Part shown: one piece after another, positions 1 to 10,624 of the stretch
Position numbering within the stretch: position 1 is the stretch's first letter
Layout of the letters: each line of letters starts with the position of its first letter
NCBI GenBank assembly: GCA_947652115.1
Contig: OX393568.1
Location: 13,240,242-13,304,241 of the forward strand
DNA: 64,000 bases
Direction: 5' to 3'
Origin: Blastomussa wellsi
Taxonomy: Eukaryota; Cnidaria; Anthozoa; Scleractinia; Plerogyridae
Made by a program: the position numbers and the translations under genes
Notes under the pieces: generated by a model
Seen by the model: the letters and a program-made list of their open reading frames with translations, nothing else
Databases searched by the model: none
Told to the model about the DNA's origin: nothing

Positions 1-23
1 TGGCAGAAGTAACATGGCTGATA

Positions 24-1045
24 GTGTCGAGTTTACCAGGGGTAGAACATGGCCCCCTCCACTATCGCGGTCTGGAAAGAGACAAATCGTATGCCTCGAG
101 AGAGAACAAAGGCAACTTTGGGTCTTTTATGACCCTGTCCCCAGGTTCTAGAGCAGAACTAAATTGGTGGATATCTAATGTAGATACTTCACACAAACTC
201 ATTTCTCATGGTGAACCTGAACTCCTCATTCAAACTGATGCCTCAGCCCATGGCTTGGGAGGCGTGAGGAGAGAACAGAGAACAGGGGGGAGGTGGAGCC
301 AACAGGAAGCAACCCACCACATTAACTACCTAGAATTATTTGCTGTACTCCTTACAATGTGCAAATTTGCATATCCGGGTCCAAAGTGATAATACTACTG
401 CAGTTTGTTATATCAACAATATGGGTGGCTCATAGTCCCCTGACTGCAACTCAGTCACAAGACTTATATGGGATTATTGTATTGAACGCAACATCTGGAT
501 AAGTGCCTCACACCTGCCAGGATGTGAAAACATTGAAGCAGAATGTGAATCAAGGCATTTTAATGACCGTACTGAGTGGAAGTTAGAGCCCAAAATATTC
601 CACTCGTTTACCAAGCAATTCGGTCAGCCAAGCATTGATTTGTTTGCGTCTCGCTTCAGTAAACAATGTCCAGTTTATGCTTCATGGAGGCCTGATCCAG
701 ATGCAATGTTTATTGATGCATTCTCTGAAAACTGGAATAATTTTTTCTTCTATGCATTCCCACCTTTCAGCCTTATCGGGAAATGTCTGGTAAAAATTCA
801 AGCAGACAGAGCAGAGGGAATACTTGCGGTACCGTTCTGGACCTGCCAAAGCTGGTACCCCAAATTGCTGAGACTACTAGTGGCTCCTCCACTGATGATA
901 GCCCACAGGGAAACACTCCTGACACTTCCAGGGTACCAGAAACTTCACCCATTGAGGAAAAAGTTGAATCTGTTAGCTTGTCATTTATGCGAAGACTCTA
1001 CAAAAACAGCGGTTTTTCTGAGAGAGCAACCAACATTGTACTGTA
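24..1045 (+). pseudogene. DIRS-like RT/RNase H remnant
   Basis: The first block reads through a tryptophan pair (LNWWISNVD) followed by an acidic RNase H-like motif (IQTDASAHGLGG), a GGRWS box and HINYLELFAVLL. After a frameshift near 385, an in-register RNase H-like tail is readable: DNTTAVCYINNMGG, then a stop, then QPSIDLFASRF and an aromatic-rich stretch ending near FYAFPPFS. This series is typical of the reverse transcriptase/RNase H C-terminus of DIRS elements. At least one in-frame stop (near 435) and several frame changes show it is not functional. The polymerase motifs themselves would lie before base 1. Confidence 0.65.
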
Positions 1046-1046
1046 A

Positions 1047-1442
1047 TCTCGGCGGCAGTCATCCCAGAAACAGTATGATGCACACATCAGGAAATGGCTT
1101 CTTTTCTGTACTAAGAGGCAAGCAGATCCTATTTGCCCAGCTATAAGTATGACTGTGGAGTTCCTGACAACCCTTTATGATGAAGGATTGAGATACAGCA
1201 GTATAAACTCAGCACGATTTGCTCTGTCTGCTATTTTAGACAGTCCTGACTCAGCTCACCCAACTTTTGGTGAGTACCCTGATGTTAAAAGGTTCATGAA
1301 GGAGGGTGTCTTCCAAAGCAGGCCCCCTCTTTCTCGTTATAGCAAAACTTGCTATAACGAGATAGCTACCTTTGCCAAATTTTATGACAGGGAGATTGAA
1401 CAAGGCTCCTCTTTTACTACCAGTGTGTTCAGCCTAAATTGA
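1047..1442 (+). pseudogene. Tyrosine recombinase N-terminal fragment (DIRS-like)
   Basis: In one open frame, a phage-integrase-like SAM/core-binding domain is visible: a QKQYDAHIRKW start, a four-helix pattern with VEFLTTLYDEGLRYSSINSARFALSAIL, then PDVKRFMKEGVFQSRPPLSRYS. The catalytic domain with the R..HxxR..Y residues should follow but does not. Just after RYS, at 1332, the sequence runs into a perfect hairpin and unrelated codons, so the catalytic half is lost. In DIRS elements this enzyme integrates a circular cDNA without making target duplications. Only the DNA-binding half survives, so this copy cannot recombine. Confidence 0.6.
1332..1362. repeat. Perfect 14-bp stem hairpin with 3-nt loop
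   Basis: Arms 1332-1345 and 1349-1362 are exact reverse complements with the loop AAC. It sits exactly where the tyrosine recombinase homology stops, so it may mark a repair or inversion junction. Confidence 0.85.
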
Positions 1443-1537
1443 AACAACTGTTATTAAAAGTTTCTTGTTGTTACATCGTGTGCTATCAGTTGCTTTGAAA
1501 TCTCACGTGGCTTCGTAGTGTATATGATGACGAGGCA

Positions 1538-1804
1538 GATTCGAAAATTAAACGAGACTTATCTAAAGTCGATGTTTGATTGGGATTCTTCCGAGTCACC
1601 AGTAGCACAAGAAGTCACGCCCATACCCTGTAAAATACCCACCCATACTTCTTGTGCTACTGCTCACCTGATTAGCACACTCCCGGTTTTAAAGACTGAC
1701 CACTTGGGCGGCCGGTGCTTTCTCACGTGACTTTTTGCGCTACTGATGACTCGGCAGAATAATCAAACATCGACGTTAGGTAAGTCTCGTTTAATTTTCG
1801 ATTC
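1538..1804. repeat. Fold-back element with nested palindromes
   Basis: The outer arms, about 1538-1608 and 1738-1804, are inverted copies at high identity with a few mismatches. A second inner pair (agtagcacaagaagt at 1601-1615 and its complement near 1648-1662) makes a nested hairpin. No ORF or transposase is present. This is best read as a non-autonomous palindromic MITE. A clean target duplication was not identified. Confidence 0.7.
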
Positions 1805-2266
1805 ATTTGCAACACATCTTAGGAGCATTCCTCAAATTCCAGTGGAGCCACACCAATTTTACTGACCACACCCATTTTCGAAGGTCCAGAATTAGGTGTA
1901 TTGCCAAACACAATATCTCTGCTTTCCTTTATGCTGGAGACTTGAAATTTGCTCAACTTGTAACTTGTTGTCAGAGATATGCAATGACCTTTTTTATAAA
2001 GAAACTGTGTTTTGATCTTGAGTTAGAGCTTCCCTTTAAACATGGAAAAAATCATGCATGATCACAGAAAGTAAAAAATCAGTTAGTCCTGATAGGGTGC
2101 TCAAATCCCTATAAAAAAGATCTATTTATAATAAACAAACTGTGAAAATTTCAATGAAGTATCTTAAATAGTTTTTGCGATAGTGTGTTTACCGTGATTG
2201 CACACACCTAAAAAACGGACCGAGAGAAAATGGCAACTAAAGTTAAAGTCCTAGTAGGCTCCAGCT

Positions 2267-2653
2267 TCATACTGTGGTCCCCTTCAAGTGCTTCCAAATG
2301 GTCACTGTAGCCTTTCTTGTAGTTGCTAAGTTTTTTACTTCTCTCTTTGGACTTTTCTGAGCTCTTTCGGCGAGCATGCCGTTGTCTGTTGTAGTCTTGC
2401 TTTGTGCATGCTTATTTGCAATGGAGTCCGGGTGCAATTCCAGCTCTTTGAAGACACACATGATCGAAATGGCACCATCATTATAGTGTAACACTGCAAG
2501 ATAAGCAGCAAGCTCAACTGTTGCCAGATAAGCCCATTTATGGCGTCGCAACAGATCTTCATCACTTAGGGCTTCAAATACTGGGTAAATTGCATTGGCA
2601 ACAGCACTAGGCAAGGGATGCGCATGTTTATAGTCAGACGTTTCCTTCGCCAA
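2267..2653 (-). pseudogene. Remnant of a transposon-like protein C-terminus (unrecognised)
   Basis: A 128-codon minus-strand ORF has a coding-like run: HPLPSAVANAIYPVFEALSDEDLLRR, then a helical block (VELAAYLAVLHYNDGAISIM) and a basic C-terminal tail with KSPKREVKN. The layout resembles the C-terminus of a repeat-borne protein family I have seen in invertebrate genomes, but no catalytic motif is visible and I cannot name the superfamily. It ends 325 bp upstream of the mitochondrial IF3 gene on the opposite strand. A host exon is the alternative. Confidence 0.3.
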
Positions 2654-2977
2654 GTCCCTTTGAAACCCACTTCATGAATTTTTCTCCAGGGGGGCACAAG
2701 TCATGGTCTGGGTTTTCTTCTGTGGGAACATCACATCAGTCCAGTCACTGGCTAAAAAAGCCAACGGCAAAGCTAGCCTGCGAACAGACTCTCCAGTGGG
2801 GATAATTTGGGGAAAATGTCGGCCAGCGAAGGAAGCCGAATTTGCGAGCGTGACATGTTCCGCTCGCTGGGATATCCGCGCACGTCCCACCTCACCCCTC
2901 CCCCGCGTAAGTTTTTAAAGTGTTGCCTTGAGGTGCAGTATGGGTAACCTGGATGGAACGCCTGACGATTCAGAGAA

Positions 2978-3649
2978 ATGTCTTCCTTTTGGATGTTCAA
3001 GTCTGTGGTCTCCTGTTGTCGCGATTTCAAATCTGTGAAGGCGTTATGTTCCTTTCTAGTTTTCAGGAATTTCTCTTTACAAGGAAGGATTATTGGAATT
3101 AATCATTTTCAACGGTCAAGAGCAATTGCTTTTTCTTCCTCCAGAAATGAACAAAAAAGCTCCAAAGTAGAACGACAACACAAAACTGTACTGCTTGTGG
3201 ACGAGACAGGTTGTAAACAAGGTGAAATGTCGCTTACAGAAGCATTGCGGATTACAAAAGAGAAATCGCTAGAACTTATATGGGTAAACAAGAGCGACAA
3301 AACCGCTGTGCCAGTTTACAGAATGATGTCCAAGCTGGATATAAAAAATAAAGCACGGTCCATGAAACCAAAGAAAATGAAGAACGTCGAAGTGACCGAC
3401 AAAATAGAATCCCATGATTTGAACTTCAGGGTGAAGCGTATCCAGAAGTTTTTGGAGAAAGGCCACCAAGTGAAATTTTTTGTTAAAAGCAAGCATAGGA
3501 CAAGTTCAGGGGACAAAATGGACATCATAAGGAAAGTACAGCAAGCATTGGGGGATGTCAAAATGGACAGGCCAGTTGAGGAGACACCACAACTTATAAC
3601 CTGCATATTGAAACCAAGTCGGGCCAGTTCAGATTCATCAACAAGTTGA
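2978..3649 (+). CDS. MTIF3: Mitochondrial translation initiation factor IF-3
   Basis: This 223-codon open frame matches the two-domain plan of bacterial/mitochondrial IF3. The N-domain block runs from about residue 68 to 115 (VLLVDETGCKQGEMSLTEAL, ITKEKSLELIWVN, VPVYRMMSKLD). The C-domain spans about 130-215, with an IESHDLNFRVKRIQKFLEKGHQVKFFVK core. The first 60 residues are rich in R, K, S and hydrophobics and lack acidic residues until late, as expected for a mitochondrial targeting peptide. IF3 binds the small mitoribosomal subunit and helps select the start codon. The gene appears intronless, with both domains in one exon. A 557-bp MITE begins 54 bp after the stop. The start at 2978 is the first ATG; one further in is possible. 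Confidence 0.85.
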   Translation: MSSFWMFKSVVSCCRDFKSVKALCSFLVFRNFSLQGRIIGINHFQRSRAIAFSSSRNEQKSSKVERQHKTVLLVDETGCKQGEMSLTEALRITKEKSLELIWVNKSDKTAVPVYRMMSKLDIKNKARSMKPKKMKNVEVTDKIESHDLNFRVKRIQKFLEKGHQVKFFVKSKHRTSSGDKMDIIRKVQQALGDVKMDRPVEETPQLITCILKPSRASSDSSTS

Positions 3650-3703
3650 ATCAGAGAACAACGTTTAATTTTAGGGCAAGTAAGTAAACTGGTTATTTCT
3701 ATC

Positions 3704-4260
3704 CAGGGTCTGAATTTTTTTATGCAGGTGCCAAGTGGCGACTGAACATTTTTTCCAGTTGCCAAATGAAAAAATCTGGTCGCCAAAAAGCCGTTCGCAA
3801 AAGTTTTGCCTCAAAAACACAAAAACATTGATTTCGAAAAATGTTTCTTTAAGACACGCATGTATTAGGAGATTAAAATATCAAGTATTCTACATTTCAG
3901 TTGAAAAGGAGTTTTCATTCAATTGTTATCTCTCTTAGTTTGAAGACTGGCCAGTACGAAGTGTGCAAACAAGCGGCCATATTGCTCGTTCATTGAGCAT
4001 ATTTCCCCGGCGAAAGGGAAAGCACGTGTTTGTGCAATGCGCCCATGGTAAACTGCTGAAAACATGGCAACCGCTTACCTTTAATTTCTTATCTTTACTT
4101 CTTATCTTGATAAGACAAGAGGTAAGTTTCTTGCTGAAATCAATCGTGAAATGATTGACACAGTGCTAAAACTTGGTTGCCTGTTGGCTATGAAATTTTG
4201 GTCGCAAACACTCAATATTCAGTCGCATTGGCGACCAGTGAGTCGCAATTTCGGACCCTG
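3704..4260. mobile_element. MITE with CAGGGTC termini and 5-bp TSD
   Basis: The ends are inverted (cagggtctgaa... and its imperfect complement ...ttcggaccctg), and the flanks carry the direct repeat ctatc at 3699-3703 and 4261-4265. The 557-bp interior has no transposase. CAGGG-type ends recall hAT elements, but the target duplication read here is 5 bp rather than 8, so the superfamily is uncertain. Confidence 0.7.
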
Positions 4261-4318
4261 CTATCATATCCATGTATCCAGTTATGTTGTAATAACCTCT
4301 TACTAACCAAGCACAAGG

Positions 4319-4387
4319 GCCGTACTGGGGAATATTGGCCCAAGGTTGTGGCAGTACGGACCGAGGGCCAATATTCCCCAGTATGGC
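4319..4387. repeat. Short inverted repeat (23-bp arms)
   Basis: Arms 4319-4341 and 4365-4387 differ at one position and surround a 23-bp loop. They would fold into a strong stem. No ORF is present. Confidence 0.75.
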
Positions 4388-4917
4388 TCGAGCAAGCTAG
4401 GTTAGCAAGAAGTTTATCATATGGTACTCGGGTCATGCATGCTTGTTAAAAACGCACTTTTGGTGCCTTCAGTTTAGAGGTTTTCTACCGTAACATGTTT
4501 TGATGCCATGAACAACTCAGAAAGAACAAGATACCACAATATTGAAAACATTTTTTCTTTCTGCAGTTCTAGTTCAAAGTTTTAAATTATCCAACTTTAG
4601 AAAAAATATGTGGCTCATGACCATTTCTATGGAAACGGTCCATATGGCAAAATCCTGACCAAGAAAGAACCAATCAGAATGCTCGGATTTTCCTCTCCAT
4701 ATAATAATGCAGGATAATTAAAATGGAATTGAATGTTTAATGAAATGCATCTATAATCAAAACGTTTTCAGTGTTTGTGAAATATGGTTACCACATCAGG
4801 GTCTGGTTGTTCAAGGGAAAGTAATGGTAAGTAAGACTTGTCCACTAGAGGATACAGGGTCATATACAATTTGAATTGTAGCAGAATTGTTTGCACCTAA
4901 CCTTCAGACTACACTTA

Positions 4918-5390
4918 CAGTAAAAACCTGCGAGTAAGAACCCAGATTTTAAGAACCTGCTAGAATAAAATTCACCAGTTAGACCCCCTCTGAACAAGAA
5001 CCTGTTTAGCCTAAAATGTGAAACATGTTCTTATTTTCTGAATCATAGGTAAAAATCCATTAGTTTGGGACCATATACTGTTAATGCTGAGAAAGCATGT
5101 AATGTTATGTACAAAGGTAAGACTTTCAAATGACCATTTATATGCTGCATACTTCTTTTTTCGAGAAGTCGTTAGTACATAAATAAATTCTTTTTATGCT
5201 AATTTTATGTACGGAATAGGTTGAAAACCACTACAGTACATTTGAAAGCTTAACTGAAAATATTTTCTTAAGAAAATAAGAACCCATTTAAGAACCAAAG
5301 TAGCCTAAATGTTTGTTAGATAACCTTTATGTAAGAACCTGCTTAGCCTAATTTGGGAAAATGCAAGTTCTTACTCGTGGGTTTTTACTG
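4918..5390. mobile_element. Tc1/mariner-type MITE with TA target duplication
   Basis: Terminal inverted repeats of about 25 bp start with CAGTAAAAACC and are flanked on both sides by TA (4916-4917 and 5391-5392). The 473-bp interior is AT-rich with repeated AAGAACC motifs and no long ORF. The TA duplication and CAGT ends fit non-autonomous Tc1/mariner or pogo elements. Confidence 0.75.
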
Positions 5391-6340
5391 TATTGTGTTC
5401 GCTCCCACATTCATGGTGCATATGGTGTTTTCTTACCAGAAAATCAGCAGTGGGCATCAATGCACCAAAGCAGCTATTTTAATTACTGTTATATTCTATT
5501 GAGATTTACAGATTTCTGGACATCTGCATTGCCCCTGTGGTATCAGTTACAGAGTTTTTGTGCATGGACTATGGAAATGAAATGTGGAGATACCGATATC
5601 TAAATAAAAATGGCAGGTCATCAACTTTAGTTTTAAATATAATTGGCAAAAACTGAAAATTTGGGGTTCTTGTTTCACTGTTGAGGTATTGCCAAGATAT
5701 CCACCAAGATATCATGAACATTCTTAAAGTATTGCCCCATGACAGAGTTCTAAGTCTATTCATATGTGTAATCCTGGATCATTTTACAAGCACTACAACA
5801 GTGAGAAACTCTTTTGAGCCTCGTTAAAAAGTTACCTGGACTCCTTATAACCTGGACGCCTGTCTAAGATGGACAGTTGGGACCTGTCCTGACAGTTTCT
5901 TAGAGAGAGGTGACTGACTGTACAGCAGAATGTAGTACATGAAATCAGGTACCCACAAATTTCTTTTTAACAAATTGACCACATTTTTCATGGTCTACAC
6001 CTTGTGGCTGGGAGGCATGTTGTGGCTATCATGCTGGACTCCTGATCAATCAGCAGGGACTGTGGAGACGGGGATGGGGGCAATAATTATTTGGGAAAAA
6101 TATGAAATTTACCCAACTGAAAAATTACTGTTTTACTGCTCTCATAAATGCTATAATAAAACAATTCACTGTGTCTGGTATATTGGGATGCACCACCTTG
6201 TCCACGATAAAAGCTCTTCACTCGCTTGGGAATGCTTACTAAAACTTTTCTGGGGGAGCATGCCCCTGGACCCCCTAGATTCCTAAAGCATTTGCATTAG
6301 CCCTCCCAATCGCAAATATGCTGCACCGTCCCTGATCATT
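5391..6340. other. Intergenic DNA, nothing recognised
   Basis: AT-rich sequence with only short unrelated ORFs. I see no exon, repeat boundary or RNA gene that I can support. Confidence 0.5.
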
Positions 6341-6344
6341 CTGG

Positions 6345-6530
6345 GTTCAAACGCTGGCCAGGGGCAATGCATTATGTTGTTGGGTAAGACACCTCACACT
6401 CGTGGTGTCTCTCTACTCAGGCAAATATATGGCAAAGGTAAAGTCTGACACATTAAATTTGTTGTTATCCATTTATGCAGCTGGGTGAAGAGAGGCACTT
6501 CAGGAGAGTTACACGCACACTAACCATTAG
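6345..6530 (+). repeat. Divergent tRNA-SINE fragment
   Basis: A B-box-like GGTTCAAACGC is followed by TTGGGTAAGACACCTCACACTC and TCTCTCTACTCAGGCA. This gives the same layout as the better-preserved SINE at 10,358 (B-box region, 'gggcaagacact', 'cctctcttcacccagg'). The head is degraded and no target duplication was found. Confidence 0.5.
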
Positions 6531-6986
6531 GCAACCATGCCTGATCATGAAAGCAGAATGTTTTGACACACAAAAAAAATGGTCATTATTTGCTCTTTAT
6601 TATTGTTTACATTTGTTAACAACTTCTTGATAGCTACAAATATCATTTTAAGTTCATGAAAGTACATCAATTTGTCATGCAAAACTGCTTGCCGACCATG
6701 TACAGTTCAATCTCATAGAATCTAACACTACTTGTTATCAATAATAAGTACATTTTTGTTCAAATATTTTGTCATGCTACTCATAATAAAGTTACTGTAT
6801 TATTGGTATAAATACAGGCCTAATGGCTGCCTGTAAATACATTGCCCTCAGCAATTTATTATATATTTCTGGTTAAGTTGTAAAAATGTAAATATGTTTG
6901 TATTTGTCATTTCGTCCGGCCATGGGGACCTGGTTTTCATGTTACTTTTTCTTTAACTGGATGACATCAAACTTGCTACATCATTG

Positions 6987-7101
6987 GTCATATTCAGATT
7001 CTCGGTATTGGACTGGAACTAGTTTTAAATGGAGGCAAATGCAGGGAATATCATTAAAAAATAGCTTTATGTCAGATGCATTTGAAAAGATTCCCTGTAT
7101 T

Positions 7102-7134
<33 letters not shown>

Positions 7135-7152
7135 CGAGAATCCGAATATGGC
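6987..7152. repeat. 166-bp fold-back with ~62-bp arms
   Basis: Arms 6987-7051 and 7089-7152 are inverted copies with several mismatches around a 37-bp loop. Transcribed from either strand it would make a long imperfect hairpin. Both strands show ORFs, but these are just the two readings of the palindrome. Confidence 0.8.
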
Positions 7153-8810
7153 CTATTCATTTCCCCCTTCCCCATACCACCCCTAAATTGTGAGCATGTG
7201 CAGAGTACTCGTCCTGTAGTTTTTAGCCAATCAGATTTGACACCAAGTATGTGAATCACAAACGTCCAGTTTTGGATGTGGCCAGAGGTTGCGATTCTTG
7301 GTGCTGACCAAAAGGAGCATGATCTCTGGGGGCAAGAACGTTGGGAATGCCATAAATTAAAATGGTGTGGTGTAAGTCGTGGTGAATCATACAGCCTTTC
7401 TTGAGTGTAAAAGCAGCAGTAAGTTACCTTTATTAATTCTTTGGAGAAAAAAGCAGTTAAACTTTAAACTTCCCAGTTTAAAATAAAGACACAAAGGTAC
7501 TTGTGTAAAAGTTCGCACTTTTTTCCTTTCGTTAATAACAGCGCAATGAATTTGCACGTTGTGTGTGGGAAAGAATGTTTTATCACGAGACAGCTTCTAT
7601 ATCGAAACTCGTGTCGCGAGAAAGGCACAATTTGAAATGGTCGATCACAAGGAGTCACCCCAAAAGGCAAGCGATCGAATGAGGTTGTGAAAGACTGAAT
7701 TGTGGCAGGCCAAGGTCACATTTTTTTCATGCCTTCTTGACCTTTGCTCATGCTTTTGTCTGAATCCAAGAATCTTGTCTACATTATTTTACATTCGAAA
7801 GGTGTTATTACTCAGCGAATGTTTGGATATTTTTTTGTTTCTTTCAACTTACAAAAATCCAAATAAAATAAGTTCAAATCATCGAGTTGTTTTCTAGCAT
7901 ACCGCAAGCCTGGGATGCCAGGCCAGAATGCATGTGTTATGTTTCCAGACTTTCCCTTTCGAAAATGTCACGTCACTGCCCACCCGGCACAAAAACTTTC
8001 GCTAGGGTGAACAGGAAACCCACAAGCTCAGATATTAGAATGCATTCTCCACTTTGTCGAACACAAATATAAATTGCATTTGCCTGTTTTACCCCCTCAA
8101 GTGGATGAGTATGATAATATTTAAAGTTGATTTCCAGTCTGCACTGTGCAGTCAGTTTTGTTCTGAATTTGTTGATATGCTACACTTCGGTTACATAGCG
8201 TACATGAAATTTTAGTCTTCGGTTTGGACTATACTGTCAAGGTTCTTCTACTCTTTATTATTGTTTTGTAAGGATATCTGTTATTAAAGTGTATATAACA
8301 CTAAATTTATTTTTGTGCATTTTCCTTCCTTGGTATATTTCAAAAACGGAAAACGATTTTCAATTTCTCAAATAAATTGGATGGTTTTGGCGGCTGAAAT
8401 GCAGCTAATTCCCTGCAAAAGTGTCCCGGGAAACTGGGGATGAGAATTGTGTTTGTGATGTCACAGTATTTAATAGCATTGCCTTCTCAGAAGGCCTTCC
8501 GTTTATTTCTTCTACACACAGCTTCAGTCGTGAGGTTTAGCAGCTAGTTCCTAAAATTATTCTATTTAACCCCAATATGATGCTTCACGCGTTTCCCTTT
8601 GCTTTCAGCCATCTTGGTGTGTTTATCAAACACAGTGACGTCACAGGATAGTTTGCCAGCGCAACCTCTGAGACAATTCCGATGTCAAAGTGGCACTTAT
8701 TTTGAACGAAAAAATTTGGATTCAAGATATCTCCACGGTCAATGAGCTTCCTTTTACAATACTATGAATAACCAGAACCAGTGGAAACAAATTGTGCCAC
8801 ACACACTTTA
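7153..8810. other. Intergenic DNA, nothing recognised
   Basis: No supportable gene. It contains AT-rich DNA and short ORFs without domain-like features. A CRE-like tgacgtca occurs near 8636. Confidence 0.5.
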
Positions 8811-9035
8811 CAGTCTTTCCCGTAAAACTGTGAACACCTGAAATATTTCAGGAATGTTGATTATGTGGTGACCAATCACAGCAAAGTTCAGGACACGCGA
8901 ACAAACCTCAAAACCACAAACTAATTACCGTTGGTGTTTGCGGTTTAGTTTTCTCACACCTGATCGGCTTTTTTCTTGTAACACAATAACATTCCATATA
9001 CATTTCTGATGTTAACGGTTTTACGGGAAAGACTG
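8811..9035. mobile_element. 225-bp MITE with CAGTCTTTCCCG ends
   Basis: Ends are inverted over about 48 bp with mismatches (cagtctttcccgtaaaac... / ...gttttacgggaaagactg). The interior has no ORF. Flanks are ttta and gaat, so no clear target duplication is left. Confidence 0.7.
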
Positions 9036-9655
9036 GAATAATGCTCAGAAAAGGTAAGTTTTCCCATAATTGTCATTTTGACAACTAAACATCCCTTCAT
9101 GTTAGCCTCATATAAACATTGCTAGCACTTAGACTGTGCATTACGGCCGGACTAGAAATCATCTTCAACTAATCTATATCTAAATAAAACTGCCAATTGT
9201 TATTAATTTCCATATCAACTTTACTTCACTATAGCTAGTATATAACTACTTTTAATTTATTACCAGTCGGTACATTCTGTATACATGTCGAGCTGGTGCG
9301 CAGGTGACAAAAGTTACAGGGGTGATTCATCATACACTATTTCCATTTCTTTGTTCTCTTCATTCTGACCTTCGTCCCTTGTAAAGACCGGTGTGGTCAA
9401 CTTTATCCAGCGCTGGGGAAAATTCAACATCAAAATATCAATCCACATTTAGTTTAACACTGATTTTGTATTATAAATTGTTGGAAGGGAGATTAGAATA
9501 TAGCCCTGTATGCTCGCCATGGAATCTTAGCGCGCTTTATTTTTAATAGAACATGGGCAAAAACTGTAGAAGCCCGGTACCCCGGATGTAGTTTATGTTG
9601 CGTTGAGAATTAAAAAAAAGCGGCGAAAATCTTTTAAAGTTGTCTTCTTATTTCC
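9036..9655. other. Intergenic DNA, nothing recognised
   Basis: AT-rich sequence without supportable features. Confidence 0.45.
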
Positions 9656-9661
9656 TTTATT

Positions 9662-9781
9662 ATGGCTGCTAAAACAAATATTAATGAAATAATTTCAGGT
9701 GACTGGGGAGACGAAAATGTGGACGAGCTATTGAGCAGCGAGTGCCAGAAATACGAACAAGAAGGCCTCCCGCGCGCGTAA
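9662..9781 (+). CDS. Short ORF, possible first exon or TE-related leader
   Basis: A 39-codon frame begins ATGGCTGCTAAAACA and reads MAAKTNINEIISGDWGDENV followed by an acidic, coding-like tail (DELLSSECQKYEQEG). It is short, but the ATGGCTGC context and the composition look coding. The frame ends at a CpG-rich gcgcgcg stretch, and a fold-back repeat starts 43 bp later, so it may be a truncated first exon. Function unknown; it could be chance. Confidence 0.3.
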   Translation: MAAKTNINEIISGDWGDENVDELLSSECQKYEQEGLPRA

Positions 9782-9823
9782 ATTCGGTGATTTTTTAGGA
9801 TTTTTAATGCTATATTCTAAACC

Positions 9824-9966
9824 AGCTAGAAGATGGCTTACCCAATGTCCTATAAAAAAATAATGCCCTTTTGAGGTCTAGAAAAGCAGCTGCATCCACT
9901 AGCAGCTTTCTAGACCTCAAGCGGGCATTATGTTCTTATAGAACATGGATACCCATCTTCTAGTAG
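9824..9966. repeat. 143-bp fold-back
   Basis: Arms 9824-9892 and 9902-9966 are inverted copies (tagaagatgg..., gaggtctagaaa...gcagc) around a loop of about 10 bp. There is no coding potential. Confidence 0.75.
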
Positions 9967-9977
9967 GTAAATATAAG

Positions 9978-10287
9978 AACAAACGGCGGTTACAAACATA
10001 ATAGACAACGCATGGTAAAACTTTATATAAACTTGATGGTCTGTATGCTTCAACGTACATCTTCAGAAGTGACGGTAAAACTGTTACAAAACATAAATAA
10101 GGCGAGGCACTGGTGACTAGCTAGAAAACAATGGCAAAATTGATACTTCCGATAGTTGATAAATGTTTTGTAACAATTATAACCATCACTTCTGAAGATG
10201 TATGTTGTTGAAGCATGAGAAACGTCAAGTTTATATAAAGTGTTACCATGCATTGTCTATTGATAATATTTGTAACCGCCGTTTGTT
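9978..10287. mobile_element. 310-bp palindromic MITE
   Basis: Arms of about 115 bp (9978-10094 and 10164-10287) are inverted, starting AACAAACGGCGGTTACAAA on both sides. Both contain the block cttctgaagatgta. It lies directly next to the 9824-9966 fold-back. No transposase. Confidence 0.8.
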
Positions 10288-10357
10288 TTCTTTTTCTTCT
10301 AAAGTTGAAATGGCCGAAGAACAAGAATATTTATGATATTTAAACTACCTACGGGAG

Positions 10358-10620
10358 GTACAATGGCCTAATGGTTAGTGTACTGGACTTCGGATCGGAC
10401 GGTCCATTGTGTTCTTGGGCAAGACACTTTACTCTCACAGGGCCTCTCTTCACCCAGGTGTATAAATGGGTACCGGCGAATTTACTGCTGGGGGGCAACC
10501 CTGCGATGGACTAGCATCCCATCCAGGGGGGAGTAGAAATACTCTCTGTCGCTTCATGCTACAGAAACCGGGATAAGCTCCGGCCTGCTGGGCCACTAGG
10601 CCCGAATGCAGACTTAACCT
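10358..10620 (+). repeat. tRNA-derived SINE
   Basis: The head resembles a tRNA A box (TGGCCTAATGGTTAGTG). The body has a conserved-looking centre (CTTGGGCAAGACACTTTACTC, then CTCTCTTCACCCAGG) and a GC-rich second half (catcccatccagg). This layout recalls SINEs with a shared central domain known from cnidarians (Nin-DC-like); that assignment is inferred. The ends are not sharply defined. Confidence 0.6.
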
Positions 10621-10624
10621 TTTT

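Larger units (their letters stand above)
1..1442 (+). mobile_element. DIRS-like retrotransposon, 5'-truncated by the window edge and decayed
   Basis: Three consecutive plus-strand reading blocks (24-389, about 390-1045, about 1047-1442) have the order RT/RNase H region then tyrosine recombinase, which is the DIRS plan rather than an LTR plan with a DDE integrase. The blocks are separated by frameshifts and stops, so the copy is dead. No LTR or split direct repeat is visible to the right. The true left end lies before the window. Calling it DIRS rather than Ngaro or PAT is an inference from the protein order and the look of the RNase H block. Confidence 0.72.

Noticed and set aside
6898..7259. 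Overlapping ~100-codon ORFs on both strands
   Set aside because: They are the two readings of a palindromic fold-back.
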